The notes: generated by a model from the letters alone, not told the origin. A stretch of DNA of 34,866 bases from an uncultured Chloroflexales bacterium (GCA_937925925.1 CALANA010000186.1:1-34866), one strand, 5' to 3'. Shown: positions 1-8,894, counted from the stretch's first letter. Numbers and translations are program-made.

Positions 1-1126
1 GCACTGAAATGCCAGCCACGACGCCTGCTGGCGGATTTTTTTGCCGGTTACACAGCCTTCGGCTCAGGGGTGAGCACTGAAATTCGAACTGGAACGAACT
101 CATCCTGATGACACCATCGTCCGTTACACAGCCTTCGGCTCAGGGGTGAGCACTGAAATCTGCGAGCAGTTCATCAGTCAGCTGCGGCCGATGCAGGTTA
201 CACAGCCTTCGGCTCAGGGGTGAGCACTGAAATATACACAACAATCCCGAGACTGGTCACCCGGAGGGTGTTACACAGCCTTCGGCTCAGGGGTGAGCAC
301 TGAAATCTTGTGACACCATACGGAACCATCTATATTCACGAGGTTACACAGCCTTCGGCTCAGGGGTGAGCACTGAAATGAGGTCTTCCGATTGGATGAG
401 ATAGATAGTTCCATGTTACACAGCCTTCGGCTCAGGGGTGAGCACTGAAATCACGCTTGACTTCGGCGCGTCGGTGTATCTGCAGGGTTACACAGCCTTC
501 GGCTCAGGGGTGAGCACTGAAATTCTCATCGGCGGAGCGAGCGTAGCGGTTCCCAGCGGGGTTACACAGCCTTCGGCTCAGGGGTGAGCACTGAAATGGA
601 TTTTGCACGTCGCTTAGCGCGTCAGAAGACATATGTTACACAGCCTTCGGCTCAGGGGTGAGCACTGAAATCTCAACGTCTCTCATAGCGTCTCACAGCT
701 ATCGTAGTTGTTACACAGCCTTCGGCTCAGGGGTGAGCACTGAAATATCGGTTCAATGGTGTAGGTCACTCGTGGTTGCTTTTGTTACACAGCCTTCGGC
801 TCAGGGGTGAGCACTGAAATGTCGTTTCAAAATGAGGATTTCTGCATGGCTCTCTTGCGTTACACAGCCTTCGGCTCAGGGGTGAGCACTGAAATTTCAA
901 AGACGAAACACGCGTGTTGTCTGAAAATCAGTTACACAGCCTTCGGCTCAGGGGTGAGCACTGAAATTCTGGTGGACGGAGTTCAGAGCCAGGCTCTGGC
1001 AGGTTACACAGCCTTCGGCTCAGGGGTGAGCGAGCAAAGCGGTTGAGCGGTTGCACGCTTGCACGCTTGCACGCTTGCACGCTTGCACGCTTGCACAGCC
1101 TTCGGCTCAGGGGTGAGTACTGAAAT
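1..1126 (+). CRISPR. CRISPR array, distal part, truncated by the window edge
   Basis: Thirteen intact 37-nt repeats start at 47, 123, 197, 270, 343, 415, 487, 561, 635, 710, 784, 859 and 931. Each begins GTTACACAGCCTTCGGCT and ends GTGAGCACTGAAAT. The last 10 nt of another repeat lie at 1-10. A truncated copy lies at 1003-1030 and a degenerate one at 1090-1126. The 14 spacers between them are unique and 35-39 nt long. The repeat can form AGCC-TTC-GGCT or CTCA-GGGG-TGAG hairpins. Repeats decay toward the right, which is usual for the end far from the leader, so the leader and cas genes are probably left of position 1. No cas gene is present here, so the subtype cannot be assigned. An apparent reading frame across 807-1046 is only repeats and spacers. 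Confidence 0.95.
1053..1092. repeat. Period-8 microsatellite inside the CRISPR tail
   Basis: Five perfect tandem copies of GCACGCTT follow directly after a truncated CRISPR repeat (1003-1030) and run into a degenerate one (1090-1126). The same octamer family recurs at 14010-14060 and 22790-22860 between bacteriochlorophyll genes. The sequence here therefore looks like an insertion or expansion that broke a CRISPR repeat. Confidence 0.9.
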
Positions 1127-1163
1127 ACCTGAGGATTTCAGGGTGCGCATCGAGATACGGTCT

Positions 1164-1340
1164 GTTACACAGCATGTCGGAGGTGACAGTCACCTTTGGA
1201 GGTGACAGTCACCTTACACACCCTCAGGGGGGAGTACTCCAATCGCGTGCGCTAAGATTCCGCACTTCAGCATGTCGGAGGTGACTGTCACCTTTGGAGG
1301 TGACAGGTGCGCAACCTTCGGCGCAGGGGTGCGCTAGCCG
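1164..1340. repeat. Decayed CRISPR repeats interrupted by GGTGAC palindromes
   Basis: At 1164 a repeat starts (GTTACACAGC) but is interrupted after 10 nt by AGGTGACAGTCACCT palindromes at 1181-1195 and 1200-1214. It resumes in altered form at about 1215-1243 (TACACACCCTCAGGGG). A second copy of the same roughly 39-bp insert, with one mismatch, lies at 1268-1306 and holds AGGTGACTGTCACCT at 1279-1293. A third decayed repeat (GCAACCTTCGGCGCAGGGGT) follows at about 1310. Nothing coding is visible here. Confidence 0.8.
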
Positions 1341-1372
1341 AGCAAAACGTTCTTCCTGGACGACCACCTACT

Positions 1373-1555
1373 TCGTGTTATTGACAGGACGTACGCAGTG
1401 GCTTACAATCTATGCTCTTTTTGTTTGGACAGCGTGAAAAAAACGCTGTCGTTCGCTCCAAATTTTCGCCTTCGGCGAGATTTTGGAGCGAAAAACAAAA
1501 AACGTATCGCTTTGCCGCAAAGGTCTGGTTGAGTCACCGCGTCCCTCGTGTTATT
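1373..1555. mobile_element. Small hairpin element with direct-repeat flanks (MITE-like)
   Basis: The 10-mer TCGTGTTATT occurs at 1373-1382 and again at 1546-1555. Between them the insert starts with CAGGACGTACGCAGTGGC and ends with CACCGCGTCCC, an imperfect inverted end. Inside is a predicted three-way structure. TTTTTGTTT (1418-1426) pairs with AAACAAAAA (1493-1501). These enclose an ACAGCGT/ACGCTGT hairpin (1429-1449) and a 19-bp stem with a TTC loop (1452-1492). Related ends and hairpins occur at 30931-31180 and 34641-34775. No transposase is present. Calling it mobile is an inference. Confidence 0.55.
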
Positions 1556-1624
1556 CGTATCAGCATGCACCAGCCGTTCAATGGCTCACCGTACCAACGC
1601 ATGACATGAAAGGAAGGAACAGAG

Positions 1625-3019
1625 ATGGCAGCCGCAAGTGCAGACGCACGCACCTATGCACGTGCGAACAGTGAACGCTTTCGCCACGAATTGCATGAAC
1701 TCCTACGTATTCCCAGCGTGAGTGCTGATCCTGCCCATACCGCCGATGTGCAACGGGCTGCGGAGTGGTTGGCAGCGCATATGTGTGGGTTGAATTTGCA
1801 GAATGTCCAGGTTATCCCCACGGCTGGTCATCCCGTGGTGTACGGTGAGTGGCTGGGGGCTGGAGCCGATCAGCCGACCGTGCTGGTGTACGGTCATTAC
1901 GATGTGGTTCCGGCAGAGATGGGCGATGGCTGGGACACGTCGCCGTTTGAACCGGTCGAGAAAGATGGCAAAATCTATGCGCGTGGTGCAACTGACGACA
2001 AAGGGCAGTTGTTTATTCATCTCAAAACCCTCGAATCCTACTTGCAAACCGGTGGTCACGCACCGGTTAACGTGAAGTTTTTGCTGGAAGGTGAGGAGGA
2101 AGTTGCGTCCGAGAATCTCACTTCTTTCATCAAGGCCCACCTGGATCTCCTCAGGGCGGATGTGTGTGTCATCAGCGACACGTCAATGCGTACGATTGAA
2201 GAGCCAGCCATTACGTATAGTCTGCGGGGTATGGTTTATATTGAAGTCGAGGTGCAGGGGCCGTCCAGGGATTTGCACAGTGGTCTCTGGGGGGGTGCGG
2301 TACACAACCCGGCGCTGGCCCTGGTCGAGATCCTGTCCAGGTTGCACAACCCGGATCACACCATCGCTGTCCCCGGTTTCTACGACGATGTTGTGCCGCT
2401 AACACCCGAAGAGCGAGCGCTGATTGCCCAGACCGAATTGACGGAAGAACAGTTTCGGCAGATGACCGGCGTGCCGGCATTGTGGGGCGATGCCAACTAC
2501 AACATCCGCGAGCGTATTACGGCCCGACCGACCCTAGAGATCAATGGGTTGTGGAGTGGTTGGACTGGCCCTGGCCCCAAGACGATCATTCCTGCGCGGG
2601 CCGGAGCGAAAATCAGTGCGCGACTGGTAGGCAATCAAGATCCGGACACCATCTACCGGCAGTTACGGCAGTACATCGAGTCGCTTGCCCCACCGACGGT
2701 TGCGGTGCAGGTTACCCTGTTGTCGGCTGACAAACCGGCGCTGATCCCCTACGATCTGCCGGAAATCCAGGCGGCAGCGCGGGCGTATGCAAAAGCCTGG
2801 GGTGCCAGTCCCATCTTGACCCGGAGTGGCGGCAGCATTCCCGTCGTGGCTGACATCCATGCTCTCATGGGCATCCCAGTGGTGATGATGGGGTATGGAT
2901 TGGATGACGACGGCCTGCATGCACCCAACGAGCATTTCAGTATTGAGATGTTTCAGCGGGGTATCGAGACGGCAATCGTCTATCTGGAAGAACTGGCCGC
3001 GCTGAAGGCAGGTGGCTGA
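1625..3019 (+). CDS. M20 family dipeptidase/metallopeptidase
   Basis: This 464-residue protein is a probable cytoplasmic zinc dipeptidase of the M20 (CNDP2-like) family, expected to cut small peptides. The di-metal site is visible in order: GHYDVVP (His91), GATDDKG (Asp124), EGEEEVAS (general base and ligand, Glu158/Glu159), VISDTSM, and a C-terminal GLHAPNEHF histidine. The lid or dimerisation domain (about 200-340) includes RGMVYIEVEV and LHSG, as usual in the family. Length is typical. The ATG at 1625 follows a good AAGGAAGG ribosome site. No signal peptide is seen. It lies 175 bp upstream of a second M20-type peptidase on the same strand, suggesting a shared peptide-use role. The exact substrate cannot be read from sequence. 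Confidence 0.93.
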   Translation: MAAASADARTYARANSERFRHELHELLRIPSVSADPAHTADVQRAAEWLAAHMCGLNLQNVQVIPTAGHPVVYGEWLGAGADQPTVLVYGHYDVVPAEMGDGWDTSPFEPVEKDGKIYARGATDDKGQLFIHLKTLESYLQTGGHAPVNVKFLLEGEEEVASENLTSFIKAHLDLLRADVCVISDTSMRTIEEPAITYSLRGMVYIEVEVQGPSRDLHSGLWGGAVHNPALALVEILSRLHNPDHTIAVPGFYDDVVPLTPEERALIAQTELTEEQFRQMTGVPALWGDANYNIRERITARPTLEINGLWSGWTGPGPKTIIPARAGAKISARLVGNQDPDTIYRQLRQYIESLAPPTVAVQVTLLSADKPALIPYDLPEIQAAARAYAKAWGASPILTRSGGSIPVVADIHALMGIPVVMMGYGLDDDGLHAPNEHFSIEMFQRGIETAIVYLEELAALKAGG

Positions 3020-3071
3020 CGACCAGGCGGCTTGTACGTCGGGGAACCAGTGGACAAAGCTATCGGTGCGG

Positions 3072-3128
3072 CTGTAACCTTCAGGGAGACTGTCGCCAGC
3101 GGGGGTGGGGCCACCTGAACGGTTACAG
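3072..3128. repeat. Inverted repeat between the two peptidase genes
   Basis: CTGTAACCTTCAGG at 3072-3085 is complementary to CCTGAACGGTTACAG at 3114-3128, apart from one bulged base, with a loop of about 28 nt. There is no T-run after it, so it is not a standard intrinsic terminator. It could be a weak terminator or a degraded repeat element. Confidence 0.5.
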
Positions 3129-3193
3129 TGTGGCTTGTTTCCGCATCTGCATTCCACTGCGAGTGTACCAACTGAATGAATGGAAGAGGAACG

Positions 3194-4441
3194 ATGTCTA
3201 CCACCTTTGATGCTGAGCTTGAGGAGCGCCTGGTGCGATATGTGCAGATTGATACCCAGGCCGAAGAGTCATCGTCTACCGTGCCTAGCACCGCCAGGCA
3301 GTATGATTTGTTGCGGCTCCTGGTGGACGAACTGCAGGCAATTGGTGCCCAGGAGATACAACTGACCGACTATGGGGCTGTCCTGGCCACGCTGCCGGCC
3401 ACGGTGTCGACCACGGTGCCCACTATCGCATTCCTGGCCCATGTAGACACGGCTCCAGCTTTCAGTGGTACCGCTGTCAAGCCGATCATCCATCGCAACT
3501 ATGACGGTGCGGATATCGTGCTGCCAGACGATCCGCACAACGTACTGTCGCCACGGCAGTTTCCCTATCTGGCGACAAAGGTGGGCGAGGATATTATCAC
3601 CGCCAGCGGCACAACGCTGTTGGGTGCTGATGACAAAGCCGGCATTGCCATTATTATGACCATGGCACACCACCTGCTGCAAAACCCGGCTATTCCGCAT
3701 GGGCGCATTCGGCTTTGCTTTACCCCTGATGAGGAGATCGGGCGTGGTGTCCATGCCCGTTTACCGGCGGACTTGCAGGCAGACGTGGCCTATACCCTCG
3801 ATGGCGAAGAGTGTGGCGCAATTGTCTATGAGACGTTCTCGGCAGACAAGGCGACCATCCATATTCAGGGTGTGTCGGTGCATACCGGTCAGGCTAAAGA
3901 CCGGCTGGTTAATGCGCTGCACCTGGCAGCAAAGATCATCAGTACGCTGCCGCATGTCACGCTGACGCCAGAAACGACCAACGGTCGGCAGGGCTTCATC
4001 CATATCTACCGGATGAGCGGCACGGCAGCCATGGCTGACCTGCACTTCATTCTGCGCGACTTCGAGCTGGATGGCTTGCGCACTCAGGGTGAGTTGATCG
4101 AGCAAGTCTGTGCCACGGTGCAGGCGACTGAGCCACGGGCACGGATTACCTACACCATCACCCCACAGTATCGGAACATGCGCTACTGGCTTGAGCAGGA
4201 TATGCGCCCGGTTGACCTGGCGCGGGATGCCTGTTGCCGGATCGGGATCGAACCATTCTTTACGCAAACGCGGGGCGGTACCGATGGTTCACGTCTGACT
4301 GAGATGGGCATTCCAACGCCTAACCTGTTCACAGGTATGCAAAATGTCCATGGCCCGTTAGAATGGGTGAGCGTGCAAGATATGGCACGTGCTACTGCGA
4401 TGTGCATCGCGCTTGCACAGTTGTGGTATGAAAAAAGGTGA
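3194..4441 (+). CDS. pepT: Peptidase T (tripeptide aminopeptidase)
   Basis: This cytoplasmic zinc aminopeptidase removes N-terminal residues from tripeptides (family M20B). It is 415 residues long, normal for PepT. Diagnostic motifs in order are HVDTAP, GADDKAG, TPDEEIGRG (catalytic Glu and ligand), LDGEECG, the substrate-pocket stretch TRGGTDGSRL, and NVHGPLEW with the last metal His. An in-frame ATG at 3176 lacks a ribosome site. The ATG at 3194 has GAAGAGGA close upstream and gives the usual N-terminus, so I chose 3194. It follows the M20 dipeptidase on the same strand and may be cotranscribed with it. The stop is followed after 10 nt by the first of five hairpin repeats, which may end the transcript. 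Confidence 0.93.
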   Translation: MSTTFDAELEERLVRYVQIDTQAEESSSTVPSTARQYDLLRLLVDELQAIGAQEIQLTDYGAVLATLPATVSTTVPTIAFLAHVDTAPAFSGTAVKPIIHRNYDGADIVLPDDPHNVLSPRQFPYLATKVGEDIITASGTTLLGADDKAGIAIIMTMAHHLLQNPAIPHGRIRLCFTPDEEIGRGVHARLPADLQADVAYTLDGEECGAIVYETFSADKATIHIQGVSVHTGQAKDRLVNALHLAAKIISTLPHVTLTPETTNGRQGFIHIYRMSGTAAMADLHFILRDFELDGLRTQGELIEQVCATVQATEPRARITYTITPQYRNMRYWLEQDMRPVDLARDACCRIGIEPFFTQTRGGTDGSRLTEMGIPTPNLFTGMQNVHGPLEWVSVQDMARATAMCIALAQLWYEKR

Positions 4442-4451
4442 CGTATCTCTC

Positions 4452-4721
4452 AGGTGACGGTCATTGCAAGATGACAGTCACCGCGCCTGGATCGGTACTC
4501 AGGTGACGGTCATCTGCAAGATGACAGTCACCTCTTTCATGCTTGCCACCAGGCAGGCGACCTCGGTCTGGCCCTGTTCGGTTTTGGCGCTCAGGTGACG
4601 GTCATTGCAAGATGACAGTCACCGCGCCTGGATCGGCGCTCAGGTGACTGTCATTGCAAAATGACAGTCACCGCGCCTGGATCGGCGCTCAGATGACTGT
4701 CATTGCAAGATGACAGTCACC
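4452..4721. repeat. Five tandem GGTGAC...GTCACC hairpins
   Basis: Five copies of a hairpin lie at 4452-4482, 4501-4533, 4593-4623, 4642-4672 and 4691-4721. Each has an arm AGGTGACNGTCAT, a TTGCAA-type loop and an arm ATGACAGTCACC. Most are separated by the spacer GCGCCTGGATCGGCGCTC. The family also occurs inside the CRISPR tail (1181-1293) and at 5971-6120. It behaves like a REP-type palindrome and sits 10 nt after the pepT stop. From 4722 to the pstS end at 4912 I see nothing recognisable. Confidence 0.9.
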
Positions 4722-4911
4722 GCGCCTGGATCGGCGGGCAATGCCGGGCGATTGGGCATCACATGAGTGCGCAACGACGATGGCCGGTTCGTTTCTGTGT
4801 TACCTATTCGTTGGCGATGAGCCTGACCTGTCGCTGTATCCACTATGCCGCCGCGTACCTCAAACCAATATGAGGAGGTACGCAGCGGCCCTGGCATTTC
4901 TCGCGACCCTT

Positions 4912-5952
4912 TTAGCGATTGGCGCTCAGGAACGCTTGACGTGCTTCGTCCAGCGCTGCTGCTGAGGCCGGGAAATAGCCAACATCCCGGATAACGTCAT
5001 TGACGTTCGTTAGATAGTAGTTGATGAATGCGGCCACATGCGGTTGCTCCCGCATCACACTGGCACTGCTGTAGATATAGAGTGGCCGTGCCAGCGGGTA
5101 TTCCCCACTTTCCACCGTGGTCTCGTTGGGAACGACCGCTGTGCCGCGACCATCATCAATAGCAACAATATTCAACTGGTCGCGGGCTTCTTGATAGTAC
5201 GCATAGCCAAAGTAGCCGATTGCGTAGGGATTTTCCACGATACCGCTGACCAGTTCGTAATCGTCCTCGCTGAGCAAAATGCCAGGTGCGTTCTGGATGG
5301 GCTGTGGATCTTTGTTAAAGACTTCCTCTACAAAATAATCAAATGTACCGCTATCGGTTCCAGGGCTGAAGAGTGCAATTGGCTCGGCGGGATAGCTCGG
5401 ATCAACATCTGACCAGGTGGTTGCTGCACCGGAGAAGATCTGTGCCAGTTGTTCAAGTGTCAGCGCCGTGACAAAATCGTTGGCCTTGTTCACGACAATG
5501 GCTAATGCATCTGTACCAACACGGAAAGCAATCGGTGGACGGTTGTTGGCCGTACATTCGGCCTCTTCTTCAGCATTTATCGCACGACTGGCATTCACAA
5601 TGTCTACATCTTCTGCACCACTGCAAAATAGCCGAAAACCTGTTACTGTACCGGTATTGCGGACATCAATAATCGCGGTTGAACCTTCCTGAACAAACGC
5701 CTCGACGATCGCCGTTGTGAGAGGGAACACTGTTGATGATCCGGTGATCTCAATGTTCCCACGAACATCAGCCGGGTCAACCAGTGGTAGGCCATTATCT
5801 GTCGTGGTTGCCTCACCACTGGTTGTCGATGGCGGATTGTTGCCATTGGGGTTGGATGCGGGATTCGCGGGTGTGGCTGAGGAAGAACCACAGCCACTGA
5901 TAAGCACAATGCCGAGCCAGCACATGATGATCTGTTGCAAGCGAACGTTCAT
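4912..5952 (-). CDS. pstS: PstS-family phosphate-binding lipoprotein
   Basis: This 346-residue periplasmic-type solute-binding protein would capture phosphate for a PstCAB ABC importer. The N-terminus carries a lipoprotein signal with lipobox LISGC (Cys21), followed by a low-complexity Pro/Asn/Thr/Ser linker to about residue 60. The binding domain shows ITGSSTVFP and SPGTDSGTFDYF, the two anion-contact loops of PstS. The ATG at 5952 has GAGAGGAG upstream. No pstC, pstA, pstB or phoU gene is in the window, so it is an orphan here. It lies downstream of arsJ on the same strand, separated by 169 bp of hairpin repeats. Arsenate is a phosphate analogue, so a functional tie to the ars operon is plausible but unproven. 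Confidence 0.88.
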   Translation of the reverse strand: MNVRLQQIIMCWLGIVLISGCGSSSATPANPASNPNGNNPPSTTSGEATTTDNGLPLVDPADVRGNIEITGSSTVFPLTTAIVEAFVQEGSTAIIDVRNTGTVTGFRLFCSGAEDVDIVNASRAINAEEEAECTANNRPPIAFRVGTDALAIVVNKANDFVTALTLEQLAQIFSGAATTWSDVDPSYPAEPIALFSPGTDSGTFDYFVEEVFNKDPQPIQNAPGILLSEDDYELVSGIVENPYAIGYFGYAYYQEARDQLNIVAIDDGRGTAVVPNETTVESGEYPLARPLYIYSSASVMREQPHVAAFINYYLTNVNDVIRDVGYFPASAAALDEARQAFLSANR

Positions 5953-5970
5953 GTTTTACTCCTCTCATTC

Positions 5971-6120
5971 AGGTGACTGTGCAAGATGACAGTCACCTCT
6001 CTACTCCTCTTTCTCTCTGCAAGATGATAGTCACCTCTCTACTCCGCCGACAGGCTCTACTCCTCATTCAGGTGACTGTCATCTGCAACACCTCTCTCTC
6101 CTGCAAGATGACAGTTACCT
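5971..6120. repeat. GGTGAC hairpin repeats between arsJ and pstS
   Basis: There is a complete short hairpin at 5971-5998 (AGGTGACTGT ... ACAGTCACCT) and a half copy at 6019-6036. A copy split by inserted sequence has its left arm at 6070-6086 and its right arm at 6101-6120. The last arm ends one base before the arsJ stop complement (6122). TACTCCGCCGACA, which encodes the last arsJ codons at 6124-6136, is repeated outside the gene at 6040-6052. A hairpin arm together with the gene end therefore seems to have been duplicated. Confidence 0.85.
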
Positions 6121-6121
6121 C

Positions 6122-7573
6122 TTACTCCGCCGACAAACTTTCAAATTTGATCGGGCGCGTGCGGGGTGGGGTGTTGGTGGGGAGTAGGAGGGATAGAAAG
6201 CCGGTGATCAACACGAAGATCACAGCGGCCCATAAACATCCTACCAGGCTATAGCGTTGATACAGGATACCCGAAAGAATAGTTCCTGCCAGTCGTCCAC
6301 CCGCATTGGCCATATAGTAGAAACCGACGTTCATTGCCACCTTATCATTGTCAGTGTAGGCCAGAATGAGGAAGGAGTGAACTGCCGAGTTCATAGCGAA
6401 AATAATACCGAAAGCGATCAGGCCAATCACCACCACTAGCGCCGGATCAAAGCCCGGAATAACGAATTGCGCCCACAGCCCCTCACCGAACAGGTTGGGA
6501 ATAGTCACTGGCGCTGGTTCGCCACCACGCATCAACGCCAGTGCGATCCCGGCTGGAAAAGCTGCCAGGGCAAACGCCAGCCAGGTTGCCGTGCGACCAT
6601 CCGGCTCGCTCCCCTTACCCTCAACCCGCTGGCGTACAAAGCCGGGTGCAGAGGCCTGCACGATGCCATAGCCAATAACCCAGATTGCCATAAATCCACC
6701 GACTTGCCAGAAGTTCCAACCAGCAACATCGTAGAGGAACACCGGCAAGCCGACCACGAACCAGACATCACGCGAGGCAAACAAAAAGACCCGTGCCGCC
6801 GAAAGCATGTTCACCGCGTAGTTCTTGGAGAACATCTGACTGAACTTTGCCTTTTTGTCCACCGTTCCCAGGTCGCCTTTGATCAGCGATAGGGTGGTGA
6901 TCAACGCGGTAAGAACGAGTGCGGCCAGGATCATCAGTGCCATCTGAAAGCCGACCGTAGTGAGCAACAAGCCGCCCACGAAAAAACCCACGCCTTTAAT
7001 CGCGTTCTTCGAGCCGGTCAGGATTGCCACCCACTTATAGAGTGTGCCTTGCTCACCTTCGGGTACCACAAATTTGACCGCGCTCTTGGAACTCATCTTG
7101 GTCAAGTCCTTGGCAATGCCCGAGAAAGCTTGAGCAACCATCACATACACAACCACGAGCCATGACTCTGGGGCAAAGGCGAGCATGCTCAGGGCTATAG
7201 TCTGGGTACCCAGGCCCATAAACAGCGTTGTCTTCAAGCCAAACCGGGCACCAATCCAGCCACCAAACAGGTTGGTAATCACGCCAAAGATTTCATAGAA
7301 GATGAAGAGCATAGCGACTTCAAACGGGGTATACCCCAGTTGGAAGAAGTAAAAGAGTACCAACATACGGATCGCCCCGTCGGTCAGGGTATCCGCCCAA
7401 TATGCGCCTGTCACCAGAATATAGTTGCGCAGATCAGCCGATCTACCGGTGGCGGCAGGTTGTGCTTGTGGCGTCGTTGCCAGCCGGGTTTGCATCTCGG
7501 CCATCTGTGCTCGTAACTCTGCTATCTCGGCTCGTAGTTGTGCAACTTCTTCTTCAAGTGTTACCGTAGACAT
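6122..7573 (-). CDS. arsJ: ArsJ organoarsenical efflux permease (MFS)
   Basis: This 483-residue inner-membrane protein of the major facilitator superfamily is predicted to export 1-arseno-3-phosphoglycerate, which then breaks down to arsenate outside the cell. An N-terminal heptad-like coiled segment (residues 5-35, EEEVAQLRAEIAELRAQMAE) precedes about 12 membrane spans. Sequence marks include YWADTLTDGAIRMLVLFYF, FGGWIGARFGLKTTLF and a conserved SSKSAVKF loop. The assignment rests on resemblance to ArsJ plus the next two upstream genes, an ArsJ-type GAPDH and arsC. The ATG at 7573 has AAGAGGAAA upstream. The coiled N-terminus is unusual for an MFS carrier and could mediate oligomerisation. 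Confidence 0.88.
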   Translation of the reverse strand: MSTVTLEEEVAQLRAEIAELRAQMAEMQTRLATTPQAQPAATGRSADLRNYILVTGAYWADTLTDGAIRMLVLFYFFQLGYTPFEVAMLFIFYEIFGVITNLFGGWIGARFGLKTTLFMGLGTQTIALSMLAFAPESWLVVVYVMVAQAFSGIAKDLTKMSSKSAVKFVVPEGEQGTLYKWVAILTGSKNAIKGVGFFVGGLLLTTVGFQMALMILAALVLTALITTLSLIKGDLGTVDKKAKFSQMFSKNYAVNMLSAARVFLFASRDVWFVVGLPVFLYDVAGWNFWQVGGFMAIWVIGYGIVQASAPGFVRQRVEGKGSEPDGRTATWLAFALAAFPAGIALALMRGGEPAPVTIPNLFGEGLWAQFVIPGFDPALVVVIGLIAFGIIFAMNSAVHSFLILAYTDNDKVAMNVGFYYMANAGGRLAGTILSGILYQRYSLVGCLWAAVIFVLITGFLSLLLPTNTPPRTRPIKFESLSAE

Positions 7574-7720
7574 ACCGTTTTCCTCTTATTCGTTCGGTTC
7601 AACGTTCCACCACCTGTTATATCAAATCCGCTTTGATAGTGTGCATTTGTATGCTCCGCTGTAGCCATAGGTCACGCACAACATGATACGTATAGCAGTC
7701 CTACATCAGTCGTGAAAAAC

Positions 7721-7776
7721 CGGAGTCCCGGCTTTCGCCTGGACGGAGCGAGGCCCCGGCGAAAGCCGGGACTCCG
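7721..7776. repeat. Large hairpin between gapdh and arsJ
   Basis: CGGAGTCCCGGCTTTCGCC at 7721-7739 is perfectly complementary to 7758-7776, a 19-bp stem with an 18-nt loop. It lies in the 256-bp gap within the ars operon. It could temper read-through from gapdh to arsJ or protect RNA ends. It also resembles the palindromic repeats dispersed in many environmental genomes. There is no U-tract. Confidence 0.85.
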
Positions 7777-7829
7777 ATGTACAATTGGTATAGTTTTGCG
7801 ATATGCACACCATCTTTCAAGATTTGATA

Positions 7830-8840
7830 TTATACCCCGGCCAGCGCCACTTTGCGTGCCAGTTCTACCAGGCGATTGGCATAGCCCCACTCGTTGTCGT
7901 ACCAGGCCAGGATCTTGACCTGCGTGCCGTTCGTCACCATGGTTGAAGGTGCATCCACAATGGCCGAGCGTGGATCATCTTTGAAGTCAACCGATACCAG
8001 GGGCCGCTCTTCGTAGCCCAGAATACCTTGTAATGATCCGGCAGCCGCGTTTTTCAGCAATTCGTTCACCTCTTCAATCGTGGTTGAGCGCTCCACCTCA
8101 AACACACAGTCGGTGAGCGAGGCATTGAGCAGCGGCACGCGAATAGCAACACCGTCCAGTTTGCCTTGCAATTCAGGGAAGATCAACCCGATAGCCGTTG
8201 CCGAGCCGGTCGTCGTTGGAATAAGCGAGAGACTGGCGGCCCGTGCGCGACGCAGATCTTTGTGGGGGGTATCGAGAATGCTCTGAGTGTTGGTCATATC
8301 GTGAATGGTGGTGATCATGCCGTGGCGAATCCCAATACTTTCGTGAATAACTTTGACGATCGGAGCCAGACAGTTGGTGGTGCAGGACGCGGCGGTGAGC
8401 AAGTGTTGTTCGGCGGGTTGATACAGGTGATCATTGACGCCCATCACAATGTTGAGCGCCCCTTGCTTGACTGGAGCGGCGACAATAACTTTGCGCACGC
8501 CGTTGCGAAAGTACGCCGCTAGTGTTTCGGGCGTGCGGAACTTGCCCGAGCATTCCAATACGATCTCGACACCCTGATCGGCCCATGGAACAGCACCTGG
8601 TTCTTTGTGGCTGCTGTAGCCAATGCGTGTATCCGCTACCATCAGAGTGTCGCCTTCACCCTGGACGGTCTGGTTCCAGCGCCCATGCACCGAGTCAAAC
8701 ACCAGCAAGTGCGCCGCAGTTGCCGCATCGCCGTTGAGTTCGTTGATATGCGCAAACGTTAGCTCTGGCCATCCCCAGGCTGCTCGTAGCGCCAGCCGTC
8801 CCATGCGGCCAAAGCCGTTAATACCAACCCGAATACTCAT
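7830..8840 (-). CDS. ArsJ-associated glyceraldehyde-3-phosphate dehydrogenase
   Basis: This 336-residue GAPDH-fold enzyme, in ars operons, uses arsenate in place of phosphate on glyceraldehyde-3-phosphate and NAD to make 1-arseno-3-phosphoglycerate, the cargo of ArsJ. The NAD-binding [10 protein letters not shown] is at residues 8-17. The catalytic Cys153 lies in [11 protein letters not shown] and His179 in TTIHDMTN. The C-terminal [12 protein letters not shown] is classical. The stretch [20 protein letters not shown] is the variant seen in ArsJ-linked GAPDHs rather than housekeeping ones. ATG 8840 follows AGGAGGTG. It lies between arsC (54 bp upstream) and arsJ (256 bp downstream, with a hairpin). 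A glycolytic role cannot be excluded, but context strongly favours detoxification. Confidence 0.9.
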   Translation of the reverse strand: MSIRVGINGFGRMGRLALRAAWGWPELTFAHINELNGDAATAAHLLVFDSVHGRWNQTVQGEGDTLMVADTRIGYSSHKEPGAVPWADQGVEIVLECSGKFRTPETLAAYFRNGVRKVIVAAPVKQGALNIVMGVNDHLYQPAEQHLLTAASCTTNCLAPIVKVIHESIGIRHGMITTIHDMTNTQSILDTPHKDLRRARAASLSLIPTTTGSATAIGLIFPELQGKLDGVAIRVPLLNASLTDCVFEVERSTTIEEVNELLKNAAAGSLQGILGYEERPLVSVDFKDDPRSAIVDAPSTMVTNGTQVKILAWYDNEWGYANRLVELARKVALAGV

Positions 8841-8894
8841 AGCACCTCCTGATTATATGTTGCAAACCCTCGAACGTTCCATGATTGGAACATG

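Noticed and set aside
807-1046. 79-codon open frame with repeated YTAFGSGVSTEI
   Set aside because: It is a translation of CRISPR repeats and unique spacers; no ribosome site or protein-like spacer content.
1412-1674. Two short plus-strand frames before the M20 gene
   Set aside because: They run through the hairpin element and into the peptidase start; composition is not protein-like.
4741-4965. 74-codon plus-strand frame overlapping the pstS end
   Set aside because: Overlaps a clear gene on the other strand and has no ribosome site.
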